Assembly: GCA_024642505.1 (NCBI GenBank)
Contig: JAHEAZ010000022.1
Coordinates: forward strand, 1-38,884
Source: Gammaproteobacteria bacterium
Lineage (GTDB): Bacteria; Pseudomonadota; Gammaproteobacteria; Steroidobacterales; Steroidobacteraceae
DNA length: 38,884 nt
Direction of reading: 5' to 3'
Shown here: piece by piece, positions 16,957 through 26,051 of the stretch
Numbering within the stretch: the stretch's first letter is position 1
How the letters are laid out: each line of letters begins with the position of its first letter
The notes under the pieces: generated by a model
What the model was told of the DNA's origin: nothing
Databases searched by the model: none
Seen by the model: only the letters and a program-made list of their open reading frames with translations
Program-made: the position numbers and the translations under genes

Positions 16957-18987
16957 ATGTTTGACAAGATCCTGATCGCCAATCGGGGCGAGATCGCCTG
17001 TCGGGTCATCAAGACGGCGCGGCGCATGGGCATCGCGACGGTGGCCGTCTATTCGGAAGCCGATCGTGAGGCGCGCCACGTGGCGCTGGCGGACGAGGCG
17101 GTACTGCTCGGGCCGGCACCAAGTCGCGAGTCCTACCTGGTGATCGACAGGATCATCGACGCCTGCAAGAACACCGGCGCGCAGGCGGTGCACCCCGGTT
17201 ACGGCTTCCTGTCCGAGAACGAGGAGTTCGCGCGGCGTGTCGAAGAGGAAGGCCTCGTCTTCATCGGACCCAAGCACGAGTCGATTGCCGCGATGGGAGA
17301 CAAGATTGCTTCCAAGAGGCTCGCCCTGGCGGCCAAGGTCAGCACCATCCCCGGCTGGAACGACGTGATCGAGTCGGCCGAGCAGGCGGTGAAGATCGCT
17401 GGCGACATCGGCTACCCGGTGATGATCAAGGCCAGCGCCGGCGGTGGTGGCAAGGGATTGCGGGTCGCGTACGGTGACAAGGAGGCATTTGAAGGCTTCT
17501 CTTCGTGCCGCAACGAGGCGCGCGCCAGCTTCGGCGACGACCGCGTATTCATCGAGAAATTCATCGAAGGCCCGCGCCATATCGAGATCCAGGTGCTCGG
17601 GGATTCCCATGGCAATTGCGTCTATCTCTGGGAGCGCGAATGCTCCATCCAGCGCCGCCACCAGAAGGTGATCGAGGAGGCGCCGTCGGCTTTCATCAGC
17701 GAAGCCACCCGCCAGGCCATGGGCGAACAGGCAGTCGCCCTGGCAAAGGCCGTGCGCTACCAGAGCGTGGGCACGGTCGAGTTCGTGGTAGGCCGTGATC
17801 AGGATTTCTACTTCCTGGAGATGAATACGCGCCTGCAGGTCGAGCACCCGGTTACCGAATGCATCACCGGCCTGGACCTCGTCGAGCAGATGATCCGGGT
17901 AGCGGCTGGCGAGAAGCTTGGGTTCGCTCAGCCCGACGTCCGACGCAGCGGCTGGGCGATGGAGTGCCGCATAAACGCCGAGGACCCGTTCCGCAACTTC
18001 CTGCCGTCGACCGGCCGCCTGGTGAAGTACCGGCCGCCGGCCCAGACCATGGAGGCGTCGCTGCCGATGCCCGCAACCGGCGGCGTCCGGGTCGATACCG
18101 GCGTCCGCGAGGGTGGCGAGATCCCGATGTTCTACGATTCGATGATCGCCAAGCTGGTCGTGCACGGCCACGACCGGAACGACGCGATCCGCCGCATGCG
18201 AGAGGCGCTGAACGCTTTCGTGATCCGCGGCGTTTCCAGTAACATTCCGTTCCAGGCGTCATTGCTCGCGAACCCCAGGTTCGTGGCCGGCGACTTCAAC
18301 ACCGGCTTCATCCCCGAGCAATATCCCGGCGGTTTCTCGACGGCGCAGTTGCCGCACGACGATCCAGATTTCGTGATTGCGCTCGCCGGTGCTGTCCATC
18401 GTTGGGTGCTCGAACGCGAGGCGGGACTGTCTGGCCAGCTGCGCGGCCACGAAATGACGATCCGCGGCGACTACGTGGTCGTCGTACGTGGCGACGCAGG
18501 TGCCCGAAACTTTCACCCGGTGCGCCTGAGCGTAGACGAAGGAGCTACGCGCGTGACCGTAGGTGAACGAAACCACACGATCCGGCTGACCGGGTCGCTG
18601 CGCGAGGTCGCGATCTTTGGCGAATGCGACGGCGCGCCTTTCTGCGCCCAGGTTGAGCTGGTAGGCCTCGACTACCGCATTTCCCACAACGGCCTCACGC
18701 TGCTGACACGCGTGATGTCACCACGTGCAGCCGAGCTGTACGCGCTGGTTCCGCACAAGCCTCCGCCGGACATGTCACGCTTCCTGCTGTCGCCGATGCC
18801 TGGGCTGCTGGTCGAAGTGGCGGTCGAGGCTGGGCAGAAGGTACTGGCAGGAGAGAAGCTGGCAGTTATCGAGGCGATGAAGATGGAGAATGTGCTGCTG
18901 GCGGCGGAAGACCGGGTTGTGGCGAAGGTCGCGGCAGGCAAGGGCGAGAGCCTGATGGTGGATCAGGTCATCCTGGAGTTCGAATGA
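16957..18987 (+). CDS. pccA: Propionyl-CoA carboxylase alpha (biotin carboxylase/BCCP) subunit
   Basis: This is a 676-residue protein with a biotin carboxylase ATP-grasp domain (about 1-450), a BT-type linking region (about 450-600) and a C-terminal biotinyl domain. Key segments are [11 protein letters not shown] at the start, [12 protein letters not shown] (glycine-rich ATP loop), [14 protein letters not shown] (catalytic), and IEAMKMEN with biotinyl Lys642. It uses ATP and bicarbonate to carboxylate its own biotin for PccB. Domain order and length match PccA rather than acetyl-CoA carboxylase AccC. GGAG precedes the ATG, 25 bp after pccB. Its stop overlaps the next ATG (ATGA). The required biotinylation could come from the ligase encoded at 10292-11236. 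Confidence 0.95.
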   Translation: MFDKILIANRGEIACRVIKTARRMGIATVAVYSEADREARHVALADEAVLLGPAPSRESYLVIDRIIDACKNTGAQAVHPGYGFLSENEEFARRVEEEGLVFIGPKHESIAAMGDKIASKRLALAAKVSTIPGWNDVIESAEQAVKIAGDIGYPVMIKASAGGGGKGLRVAYGDKEAFEGFSSCRNEARASFGDDRVFIEKFIEGPRHIEIQVLGDSHGNCVYLWERECSIQRRHQKVIEEAPSAFISEATRQAMGEQAVALAKAVRYQSVGTVEFVVGRDQDFYFLEMNTRLQVEHPVTECITGLDLVEQMIRVAAGEKLGFAQPDVRRSGWAMECRINAEDPFRNFLPSTGRLVKYRPPAQTMEASLPMPATGGVRVDTGVREGGEIPMFYDSMIAKLVVHGHDRNDAIRRMREALNAFVIRGVSSNIPFQASLLANPRFVAGDFNTGFIPEQYPGGFSTAQLPHDDPDFVIALAGAVHRWVLEREAGLSGQLRGHEMTIRGDYVVVVRGDAGARNFHPVRLSVDEGATRVTVGERNHTIRLTGSLREVAIFGECDGAPFCAQVELVGLDYRISHNGLTLLTRVMSPRAAELYALVPHKPPPDMSRFLLSPMPGLLVEVAVEAGQKVLAGEKLAVIEAMKMENVLLAAEDRVVAKVAAGKGESLMVDQVILEFE

Positions 18988-19457
18988 GCGGCGCAACGCG
19001 GCCGTTTCGAGTCCTCGGCGTCCAACAGGTCGCGATTGGCAGTGAAAGCAAGGAGCGGTTGCGCGCCCTGTGGGTCGACCTGTTCGGTCTCGAGGTAATC
19101 GGCAGCTTCCGCTCGGAGCGCGAGAACGTCGACGAGGACATCTGCAGCCTCGGGAGCGGGCCAACCCGAGTCGAGGTCGACCTGATGCAGCCAATCGATC
19201 CGCAAGGCAAGCCGGCGGTTCACGCGACGCCGCTGAACCACATTGGCCTGTGGGTTGACGACCTGCCCAGGGCGGTCGAGTGGCTCGCAGCACAGGGCCT
19301 GCGGTTCGCGCCGGGCGGCATCCGCCGCGGTGCCGCCGGCCACGACATCTGCTTCGTCCACCCGAAGGGGAACGACCAGTTCCCGGTCGGCGGCGAGGGT
19401 GTGTTGATCGAACTGGTTCAGGCGCCACCTGAGGTGATAGCGGCACTGCATACCTAG
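18984..19457 (+). CDS. mce: Methylmalonyl-CoA epimerase-like VOC/glyoxalase-fold protein
   Basis: This 157-residue protein has two beta-alpha-beta-beta-beta modules of the vicinal oxygen chelate fold. [11 protein letters not shown] supplies metal ligand His86 and [10 protein letters not shown] supplies Glu143, as in methylmalonyl-CoA epimerase. The first ligand position, normally His in a DHIGI segment, reads QQVAI here (Gln15), so the metal site is altered. Its job would be to turn the (S)-methylmalonyl-CoA made by PCC into the (R) form used by the mutase. Operon position after pccA, with an ATGA overlap, supports this strongly. No other epimerase candidate is in the window. The function call is good, but the unusual ligand leaves some doubt. 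Confidence 0.8.
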   Translation: MSGATRPFRVLGVQQVAIGSESKERLRALWVDLFGLEVIGSFRSERENVDEDICSLGSGPTRVEVDLMQPIDPQGKPAVHATPLNHIGLWVDDLPRAVEWLAAQGLRFAPGGIRRGAAGHDICFVHPKGNDQFPVGGEGVLIELVQAPPEVIAALHT

Positions 19458-19567
19458 CACGGCCCTCGGTGGCGCCAGAAGTGGAGCCGCGCGTACAAAA
19501 TAGAAGCTGGCGATCGCGCAGAACAGGCGCCCACCACCCGATCTTCAGCTTCGGCGGAATGTTGGCT

Positions 19568-20239
19568 CTATACGGCGTCAGCCAGTTCCCGCAGGTCGGC
19601 GATCGTTACGGTCGGCTGGATATTCCAGGGATCGAATACTGCGGCCGCATCCCGCTTGACCCAGGCGGTGTTCCAGCCGGCTGCATCGGCGCCAAGGACA
19701 TCGAATGGGTTACCGGATACCAGCCAGGTGTTGCTCTGCGCGGATTCCGTGCTGTCGAGGAAGTGCTGGTAGACCGCCGGATCCGGCTTGAAGCTCGCCA
19801 CGTCATGCACGCTGACGACGCCGTCGAGTTGCGTATCCATTCCGGCATGCCTCAGCAGGGACCTCAGGTCATCGGGGTGACCGTTGGAGAAGGCATAGAC
19901 GCGGTGACCGCGGGCCTTGAGTCGAGCTAGGGACTGCGCCGCGTCGGGGTAGGCGGGCAGCTGAAGATATTTGGCCATCAGCGTGTCAACCGCATCTGTC
20001 GCCAGTCTGGTCTGCAGGCGGAGGTCGGTAAACGCCAGTGCCTGGCGCGTACAGGTGGGGAAATCCCGGTAGACCCGCATCAAGGCTCTGCGGAACAGAT
20101 ACTCGAGTTGCTTGTCGCGCCAGATCTGGGCGAATGCTGGTGCCTTGTCTCCAACGTAGCACCTGAGCGTCGTCGCGATGCCTAAAGGATCGATCAAGGT
20201 TCCATAGACGTCGAAGGCAAACGTGGTATTCATGGACAT
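19568..20239 (-). CDS. HAD-superfamily hydrolase, haloacid dehalogenase type II-like
   Basis: This is a 223-residue HAD hydrolase. Motif I is AFDVYGTL with nucleophile Asp10, motif II is FSNG, motif III is the Lys in SFKPDP, and motif IV is SGNPFDVLGADAAGW. The SGNPFD and DVYGTL forms are those of L-2-haloacid dehalogenases (type II) rather than general phosphatases. Such proteins remove halide from short 2-haloacids, though many homologues have other small substrates. The gene converges with the propionate operon; the 110 bp between them holds no clear terminator. The upstream 183 bp has no gene. No signal peptide is present, so it is cytoplasmic. Confidence 0.85.
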   Translation of the reverse strand: MSMNTTFAFDVYGTLIDPLGIATTLRCYVGDKAPAFAQIWRDKQLEYLFRRALMRVYRDFPTCTRQALAFTDLRLQTRLATDAVDTLMAKYLQLPAYPDAAQSLARLKARGHRVYAFSNGHPDDLRSLLRHAGMDTQLDGVVSVHDVASFKPDPAVYQHFLDSTESAQSNTWLVSGNPFDVLGADAAGWNTAWVKRDAAAVFDPWNIQPTVTIADLRELADAV

Positions 20240-20422
20240 GGGGCCTGCTGGACGGCAACTGCTGGATTCATGCCAGGAATATTAGCTCAGTGGCAGTACA
20301 GCCGCGGCTGACGGTGCCGCCATCAACTGACTTTGAACAAGCCATGTCCGGGCTGAAGAGCCATCAGAGCCAAGCTGCCAGCCGTAGCGAGCGAACGGAC
20401 CGTAGCGCGCAGTCGGAGTGGA

Positions 20423-21634
20423 TCACTGCAGCGATTGCAGTACCGTGGCCAGGAATCGATACTCTTCCTCCGAGTTGTATAGCGCTGCCGAGACTCGCAG
20501 GTACCGTACGCCATGGGCTGGCCATGGAGCGACGACTGCCTGAATCCGGTACTGGTCGTAAAGAGCCTGCCGCAAGGGATCGCTCCGCATGGCTGCCGAG
20601 TTGATCGGCTGGATACCAGTGGGCAGCATCGCCGCGACCATGGCGGTGATCATCGAAGCAGGCGGCACGGCGTCCGGCCCCAGCATGTCGCGCAAGATCT
20701 GGCGGGCATGCAGGGCAAGCACGTGGTTCCGTGCCATGACGGCCTGCCATCCGCCCGGCAGTAGTCCGGCCACGAACCCGATCGCGCTGGGAATGCACAA
20801 CCAAGGGGTCGGGTCCTGGGTGCCTTGCCAGTCGAACTCCTGGCGGAATCGCTCTGCCGGGTCTGCACTGGCCGAGTAGCCATGGCTGATCGTCAGAGGC
20901 CTGATCAGGCTGCGGCGATCTGCGCGGACGTGCAGGAAGCCGGATCCCTTGGGCGTGCACAGCCACTTGTGGCAGTTGCCCGTCACATAGTCGGCGCCGA
21001 GTAGCTCGAGATCGAGTGGAATGAGCCCGGGCCCGTGCGCCGCATCGATCAGCACTTCCAGGCCCCGGTGTTGCAGTTCCCGAGTCAACCGCTCGAAAGG
21101 CATCCTCAACGCGGTCGGACTGGTAACGGTTTCAATCAGCGCAAGCCTGCTTCGTTGCGTCACTGCCTTCAGGAACAGATCGACGATCCGGTCGTCACTC
21201 TCGAGCTGGAACGGCAGCCGGACAACCACAACCGCTGCGCCGGATTGGGAGCAGGCATGCTCGATGGCATTTCGACATGCCTGGTAGGCGTGATCGGAAA
21301 CGAGGATTTCGTCGCCTGGTCGAAGCGCCAGGCTGCGCAGTACGGTGTTCACGCCGGCGCTGGCATTTGTCTGGAACGTCATGCCCGCTGCATCGGCATG
21401 GACGAAGTCGCTGAAGGCTTGGATTGCCTGCTTCCAGAGCGCGTGACCGCGACCGGACAGGAAGTCGACCGGGTCGGACTCGAGGCATGCCCGCAACCGG
21501 GATTGCTCTTGCAGTACCGCTGTCGGGCAGGCGCCAAATGACCCATGATTCAGGAAGGTCGTACCCGGGTCCAGCGACCAGTGCATCCCGAATTCACTGC
21601 GTGGCGGTCTATGCAATGGATGATGGCCTGTCAC
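20423..21634 (-). CDS. Class V aminotransferase-fold PLP enzyme (isopenicillin N epimerase-like)
   Basis: This is a 403-residue fold-type-I PLP enzyme. The N-terminal segment FLNHGSFGACP and the PLP-lysine segment GNCHKWLCTPKG (Lys223) are typical of the isopenicillin N epimerase-like branch. IDAAHGPG (Asp197, His200) supplies the pyridine-nitrogen Asp. The true substrate cannot be told: members act on amino acids as epimerases, lyases or desulfurases. A beta-lactam pathway is not suggested by any neighbour. The start is a GTG at 21634 without a clear ribosome site; an ATG at 21586 would cut into the N-terminal helix. It lies 17 bp after the S41-like gene, so the two are very likely co-transcribed. 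Confidence 0.8.
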   Translation of the reverse strand: MTGHHPLHRPPRSEFGMHWSLDPGTTFLNHGSFGACPTAVLQEQSRLRACLESDPVDFLSGRGHALWKQAIQAFSDFVHADAAGMTFQTNASAGVNTVLRSLALRPGDEILVSDHAYQACRNAIEHACSQSGAAVVVVRLPFQLESDDRIVDLFLKAVTQRSRLALIETVTSPTALRMPFERLTRELQHRGLEVLIDAAHGPGLIPLDLELLGADYVTGNCHKWLCTPKGSGFLHVRADRRSLIRPLTISHGYSASADPAERFRQEFDWQGTQDPTPWLCIPSAIGFVAGLLPGGWQAVMARNHVLALHARQILRDMLGPDAVPPASMITAMVAAMLPTGIQPINSAAMRSDPLRQALYDQYRIQAVVAPWPAHGVRYLRVSAALYNSEEEYRFLATVLQSLQ

Positions 21635-21651
21635 GACTGGGTCAGGCCGGC

Positions 21652-23226
21652 CTAGTGCCTGCCGTCATGGGGAGGCTTCAATGAGCCGAGCGCCGCCTTC
21701 AGGCCCTCGTCTTCAGGATAGAAGAACAAGCCGACTTCGTAGGCCAGGCCTGCCGTCTCCATGTCATGCCTGGCCCGGAACTCGTCACCAAGATCGAGAA
21801 GCGTGTCTGAGAAATCTGACTGGTAGGTATCCGGCGACCTCCTGGCGTCGAGCGTGTAGCGGCTCAACTGATGAATGTCGCCACGCTTCAGTGCATTGCG
21901 CAACAGCGCCTTGAGGCTGGTGGCGCTCAGCGTTGCCGCCAGGTTGAGGGCTGGGTCTTCGCCGGCAAAGAAGTCGACTGACATACAGGGGACAGGGAAA
22001 TCCGGGTAGGTCGCGTCACGGTCGTCGAATGCAACGTAGCTGCTCCAATGCAGTCTCGATACCCGCAAGGTCAGCCCGCTGTGTTCAAGGCGTATCTTCT
22101 TCGGATCGCCAAAGTGATCAGGTCGGGAGCCAGTCGGTTCACCCACGAACAATGCACGTGTGTATCGCTCCAGGTCATTGACGAGCATCTGCGCGGCCGA
22201 AAACGTACGCCGCCCGGTCAGCACGAACGTTCGCCCATATTGATTCAACCTGTCGTTCCTGATGATCGACTTCACCAGTGTCTGGTTCAGGTCGGCCGAG
22301 CCGCCATAGTTGTTGCGCAGATCGATAATGAGCCTGGCGCCCATCCGATCGGCCATCTCGAGCGTCTTTGTGACGAACTCGGCAAGGAGAATTTCTCCAT
22401 CGGCGATTTCATCAATCCTCATGTAGAGATAGTTGCCATTGGCGACATACTGAGACCAGAAGATGTCCTGTGGCTTCTTCAGTCGCAATAGTGTGTGCTT
22501 GCCAGTAGATGCCCCGGTCCACTCCACCGGTCCGGGCGGCAATGCACCGACCGACACCGTCTTGCTGGCACCATTGCGGTCGACCAGTCCGATTGAAATC
22601 GCTTCCCCCGAGTCGCCGATACCCAGCGCGACAAGCGCCTCGATCAATGACAGTCTGTCGACCCCCATGAGGGCTTCCAGCTGAACATTCTCGGCAAACG
22701 TGATGGCTGCCACTGCCGTCAGTGCCTCGGTTATTGGCTTTCCACCGATTGAAGTCACCCGGGCACCAATCAGGTTGGACTGTGCTGCGCTGGCCGCGAC
22801 CACGAAGACGCCGTCTGCAAACTTCTCGAAGGCCAGCGGCAGCTGCCTGAATTCAAGCGCCGGGAAATTTGGCGGCGCTGTCGCGGTATGTCCGAATTCG
22901 AGTCCGATTTCAGGATGCTGGCGCGGAATTGCCAGTCGGGTGTGGCCGTCATCGATCATTGCGACCAGCTCCACGAGGCGGATGATGATGGCCTTGTCCG
23001 ACAGGTTGGGAACGTCCCGTAGAAGACCTTCAAGTTTCAGGTCGAAGGCTTCTGCGGTCGTTGTCCTGAAGGGGCGAGGGTGGTTGTCTCGAATGGCCTG
23101 TGCGGTGCTAGTGACATCCGCGCGCCAGCTTGCGTCGTCCAGTGTCCTGGCATGGGTCTCAGACGCGACTGTGCCGCTTCCGAGCGACAGGAATGCGCAG
23201 ACGAGGACCAGGAATGTTTCTTTCAT
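21652..23226 (-). CDS. Exported S41 (tail-specific/C-terminal processing) peptidase-like protein
   Basis: This 524-residue protein has an N-terminal signal peptide (cleavage near 22). A helical N-domain contains the DDGHTRL segment common to S41 peptidases (about 92-98), then comes a PDZ-like part (about 135-225), and then the core IIDLRNNYGGS (about 300-310) and TGRRTFSAAQ with the likely nucleophile Ser343. The usual catalytic Lys about 25 residues on is not obvious, so a non-peptidase role is possible. GGGAGG sits before the ATG. It is likely in one transcript with the PLP enzyme gene downstream and perhaps the one upstream (92 bp). By eye the base composition is less GC-rich than the propionate operon. 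The substrate is unknown; it should act in the periplasm. Confidence 0.78.
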   Translation of the reverse strand: MKETFLVLVCAFLSLGSGTVASETHARTLDDASWRADVTSTAQAIRDNHPRPFRTTTAEAFDLKLEGLLRDVPNLSDKAIIIRLVELVAMIDDGHTRLAIPRQHPEIGLEFGHTATAPPNFPALEFRQLPLAFEKFADGVFVVAASAAQSNLIGARVTSIGGKPITEALTAVAAITFAENVQLEALMGVDRLSLIEALVALGIGDSGEAISIGLVDRNGASKTVSVGALPPGPVEWTGASTGKHTLLRLKKPQDIFWSQYVANGNYLYMRIDEIADGEILLAEFVTKTLEMADRMGARLIIDLRNNYGGSADLNQTLVKSIIRNDRLNQYGRTFVLTGRRTFSAAQMLVNDLERYTRALFVGEPTGSRPDHFGDPKKIRLEHSGLTLRVSRLHWSSYVAFDDRDATYPDFPVPCMSVDFFAGEDPALNLAATLSATSLKALLRNALKRGDIHQLSRYTLDARRSPDTYQSDFSDTLLDLGDEFRARHDMETAGLAYEVGLFFYPEDEGLKAALGSLKPPHDGRH

Positions 23227-23317
23227 TGCCCCACCTCCCGGGCTGGCGTCCCCGTCGGGGCCGGTGCCGCACAGTATTATCCCTGAGATGCAGCGTGCGG
23301 CTGGATGGTTTGTGCGG

Positions 23318-24547
23318 CTATGCCAGCGTATCGAGCGCCATGATCAGGCGGGTAACTTCCTGCGGCGAGGTGTAGTGGACGAACGATGCTCGTAGCACTC
23401 CGTCGTCGGGATGGATCCCGAGTGCCTCCATCAGGCGGTAGGCGTAGAAATGTCCTGCACCGACGCCCAGCCCGAAATCGGACAGCCGGCTGGCCAGCTC
23501 CCTCGGTCGATGGCCATCGACGGTGAATGCAACGGTTGGCGCTCGTTCCGCGGCGTGGACCCTGCCAATCATGCGCACCCGCGGGTGATCCGACAGGTAG
23601 TCAAGCAGGGGCTGCAGCAGGTTGGTCTCGTGATCGCGGAACAGGTTCCTGACAGCCGCGGCTCGCGTCCGGACCGGCTCGCTGCCGAATCCGTGCCGAT
23701 GCGCCACGGCGTCCAGGTATTCCATCAGCCCGTTGACTGCGGCAATCTGCGCGTGATCAGGACCGGCGGGCGTGAACCGGGCGCCAGCCTTGCCGGCGTT
23801 GAAGAAATGTCCCTGCGAAGGCAACCCGGCATTGAGCTCCCGGCGCAGGGCCATCACCCCGAGGTGTGGGCCGTAGACCTTGTACAGGGAAAACAGGTAG
23901 ATATCGGCGCCCAGCGCCTGGATGTCCGGCATGCCATGCGGGCAGGCCGCGACGCCGTCGACGATGGCCCAGGCACCGGCCCGGTGTACCAGGTCGGTCA
24001 GCTCGCGGACGGGATTGAGGCTGGCGACGACATTGGAGCACTGTGTAAAAGCGACCACCCGGGTGCGCGGGCCCAGCAGCGCCTGCAGGTCCGCGGCGCG
24101 CAGCTCGGCCGCAACCGGGTCGACCCGCCACTCGCGGATGACCACGCCGCCACTCTCGAGGCGGCGCCAGACACCGATGTTGGCCTCATGGTCCTGGTTG
24201 GTGACGATCACTTCGTCGCCCGGACTCAGCTTTTCCCGTAACGCCTGCGCCATGACATAGGTGTTCTGGGATGTCGACGGACCGAAGTGCAGTTCGTCCG
24301 TGCCGACATTCAGCCAGGCGGCCATCCGCGCCTTGGCCGAGTCCATTTGCTCGCCGGCTTTCGTCGATGGCGGGAACGGGTAGTAAGGCTGCACCTTGGT
24401 TTGGCGGTAGTAGCGATCGAGCCACTCGATGGCCTGGCGGCAGGCGTACGAGCCACCGGCGTTTTCGAAGTGCGCGAACCCTTCCAGCGACGCCTCGCTG
24501 AAGGCAGGAAACTGCGCCCGCACGAAGTCCAGGTCGAGAGCTGTCAT
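23318..24547 (-). CDS. Cysteine desulfurase-like class V PLP enzyme
   Basis: This is a 409-residue fold-type-I PLP enzyme. The N-terminal segment HFENAGGSYAC and the long middle domain match the family loosely named cysteine desulfurase-like (VC1184-type), not IscS or SufS. TNQDHEANIGVW (His120) stacks on PLP, IVDGVAACPHG holds Asp198, and FSLYKVYGPHLGV carries the Schiff-base Lys223. I do not see the SufS/IscS active-site Cys loop, so sulfur transfer is unproven. GGAAG precedes the ATG. It lies 113 bp after the GH16 gene and 92 bp before the S41-like gene, on the same strand. This is the second PLP enzyme of the cluster. Confidence 0.8.
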   Translation of the reverse strand: MTALDLDFVRAQFPAFSEASLEGFAHFENAGGSYACRQAIEWLDRYYRQTKVQPYYPFPPSTKAGEQMDSAKARMAAWLNVGTDELHFGPSTSQNTYVMAQALREKLSPGDEVIVTNQDHEANIGVWRRLESGGVVIREWRVDPVAAELRAADLQALLGPRTRVVAFTQCSNVVASLNPVRELTDLVHRAGAWAIVDGVAACPHGMPDIQALGADIYLFSLYKVYGPHLGVMALRRELNAGLPSQGHFFNAGKAGARFTPAGPDHAQIAAVNGLMEYLDAVAHRHGFGSEPVRTRAAAVRNLFRDHETNLLQPLLDYLSDHPRVRMIGRVHAAERAPTVAFTVDGHRPRELASRLSDFGLGVGAGHFYAYRLMEALGIHPDDGVLRASFVHYTSPQEVTRLIMALDTLA

Positions 24548-24660
24548 ACGATGCTTCCGATGCTACTGCGGCAAGTCAGTGCAGGATACGCTGGCTCAGA
24601 CTGACACCCGCACCATCGCCTGGAGATTCGCACGCGACGACGGCTGTTACGGGATGGGCG

Positions 24661-25857
24661 CTACTTGGTGATGTTGTCGCAGCTTTCGGTGTTCGCCGAC
24701 GCGTCGTAGCTCATACCGGGTAACGACATGCCGGTCACGCAAAACTCGACATTTCCGTGGCTGCGCGTCCGCGACGAGTAGAAGATCGCAATGCCATTTC
24801 CGTCGGTCGCGCGCTCGCCGTCCCCCGAGCCAATCACGCCTGACCACGTGCCGGTGACGGATGCGCCCACGACGGGATGGCCCAGTCCGTCCACCACGCT
24901 GGCACGGGCAATGACCTGGGTGTCGCGGGAGGCAAGGCTCATGGCGATCCCCAGCAGGTGCATCGAGGACGCATCGCCGTCCGGCGGAGGAGGCGGCGGA
25001 GGTGGGTCGTCGGGGGTTGAGCCGATCTGGCAGTCATCGAGAGTCGAATAACGAACCCACTGGTATTGCGCGCGTAGCGGCGCCCCGGGATAGGCGAACT
25101 CGCCGGCCCAGGCCGTGGCACTCGAGTCGACGGGCCACAGGTTCATCATGACTTTCTGCAGCGAGTCCGTCGCCTTTGGCGTCGGGTCGCCCGGCGAGTC
25201 GGCAGCCGAGTAGACCAGCTGGCCGTCGACGTACCAGTCGATGCCCGTGGCGGCCCAGCGGAACGCGTAGACGTGAAACGCCGCCGCGGCGTCGAAGTCC
25301 AATTGCTGCAGGTATTCGTTGCGCGAGGTGTAGACGTCGTCATTGGTCCAGAAGTTGAACTGCACGTACGATGGCTTGCCACCGAGATACTGGCCGAGGA
25401 ACTCGATGTCTATCTCGTTGTGCTTGCCGTTGCCGCCGTTGTCAAACGGCCCGGCAAAGGTGAAGAAGGTGGTCACGACCCCGGATTCGGCCACCGGCTT
25501 GAAGCTCGCCTCGTAGCAGCCATAGCCGTAGTAGCCGGTGCTGCGATACTCGCCGGAGGTGTAGGGCTGGCCCAGCCTGGCTGTGTCGTCGAGCGTCAGT
25601 TCCATCAATCCGTCATGGAACGCAATGTTTCCTGCGCTCCAGGCGTTGTCGAAGGGTGCGCCATTGGTCCAGCCATCAGCCTTCGCCCAGCGCGAAGCAT
25701 CGAAGCTGTTCAACAGGTCGGTGAACGCAGCCTGCGCCGACGGGGGCTTTGGGGGCCGCTTGGCCGCCGCTGCGGTCGAGGCGAAGCCCGTCGCAATCGA
25801 CGTCGCGATGGCGACCACCGCCAATCGGTCACGAGCCCTGGCTGGTATCCCCGGCAC
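24661..25857 (-). CDS. Secreted GH16 beta-glucanase (lichenase-like) with C-terminal Ig-like domain
   Basis: This is a 398-residue secreted protein. A signal peptide (about 1-31) is followed by a GH16 domain (about 45-275), a Pro8 linker (about 285-292) and an Ig-like domain of the bacterial Big type (about 300-398). The catalytic motif is HNEIDIEFLG with Glu148, Asp150 and Glu152. The flanking text (YGYGCYEASFKP, VQFNFWTND, WYVDGQLVYS, MMNLWP) closely follows Bacillus-type lichenases, which cut beta-1,3-1,4-glucan. The start is GTG at 25857 with AGGAAGGAAAG before it. It sits 194 bp after bcsS and the glucan synthase, so it probably trims or releases the polymer made by that synthase. Xyloglucan or laminarin activity cannot be excluded. 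Confidence 0.88.
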   Translation of the reverse strand: MPGIPARARDRLAVVAIATSIATGFASTAAAAKRPPKPPSAQAAFTDLLNSFDASRWAKADGWTNGAPFDNAWSAGNIAFHDGLMELTLDDTARLGQPYTSGEYRSTGYYGYGCYEASFKPVAESGVVTTFFTFAGPFDNGGNGKHNEIDIEFLGQYLGGKPSYVQFNFWTNDDVYTSRNEYLQQLDFDAAAAFHVYAFRWAATGIDWYVDGQLVYSAADSPGDPTPKATDSLQKVMMNLWPVDSSATAWAGEFAYPGAPLRAQYQWVRYSTLDDCQIGSTPDDPPPPPPPPDGDASSMHLLGIAMSLASRDTQVIARASVVDGLGHPVVGASVTGTWSGVIGSGDGERATDGNGIAIFYSSRTRSHGNVEFCVTGMSLPGMSYDASANTESCDNITK

Positions 25858-26051
25858 CTTTCCTTCCTCCGTCTACGCAAGTCCTCTGCGGGACCTGTTA
25901 ATAGCGAGGCTACGCGAAATGTGAGCCAGTTCAAGTCAGGGGTGACATAAGCCGGCACTTGCGCGCATGCAGGCTGGTCGGGTGCGGTCACGCCGTGGAA
26001 TGTAATCGAGCGGAGCAGTCAGGGTGCCATGAACGGCCTCCCGGGCTCGGT

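Noticed and set aside
16825-18171. Long open frame on the - strand opposite pccA (and similar frames opposite mutase, oadA and meaB)
   Set aside because: GC-rich codon bias makes long antisense frames. The + strand product is a clear PccA and the antisense translation shows no family motif.
20279-20340. tRNA-like D-arm text (TAGCTCAGTGGCAGTA)
   Set aside because: No pairing acceptor stem, no anticodon arm and no GTTCGA T-loop follow, so this is chance similarity.
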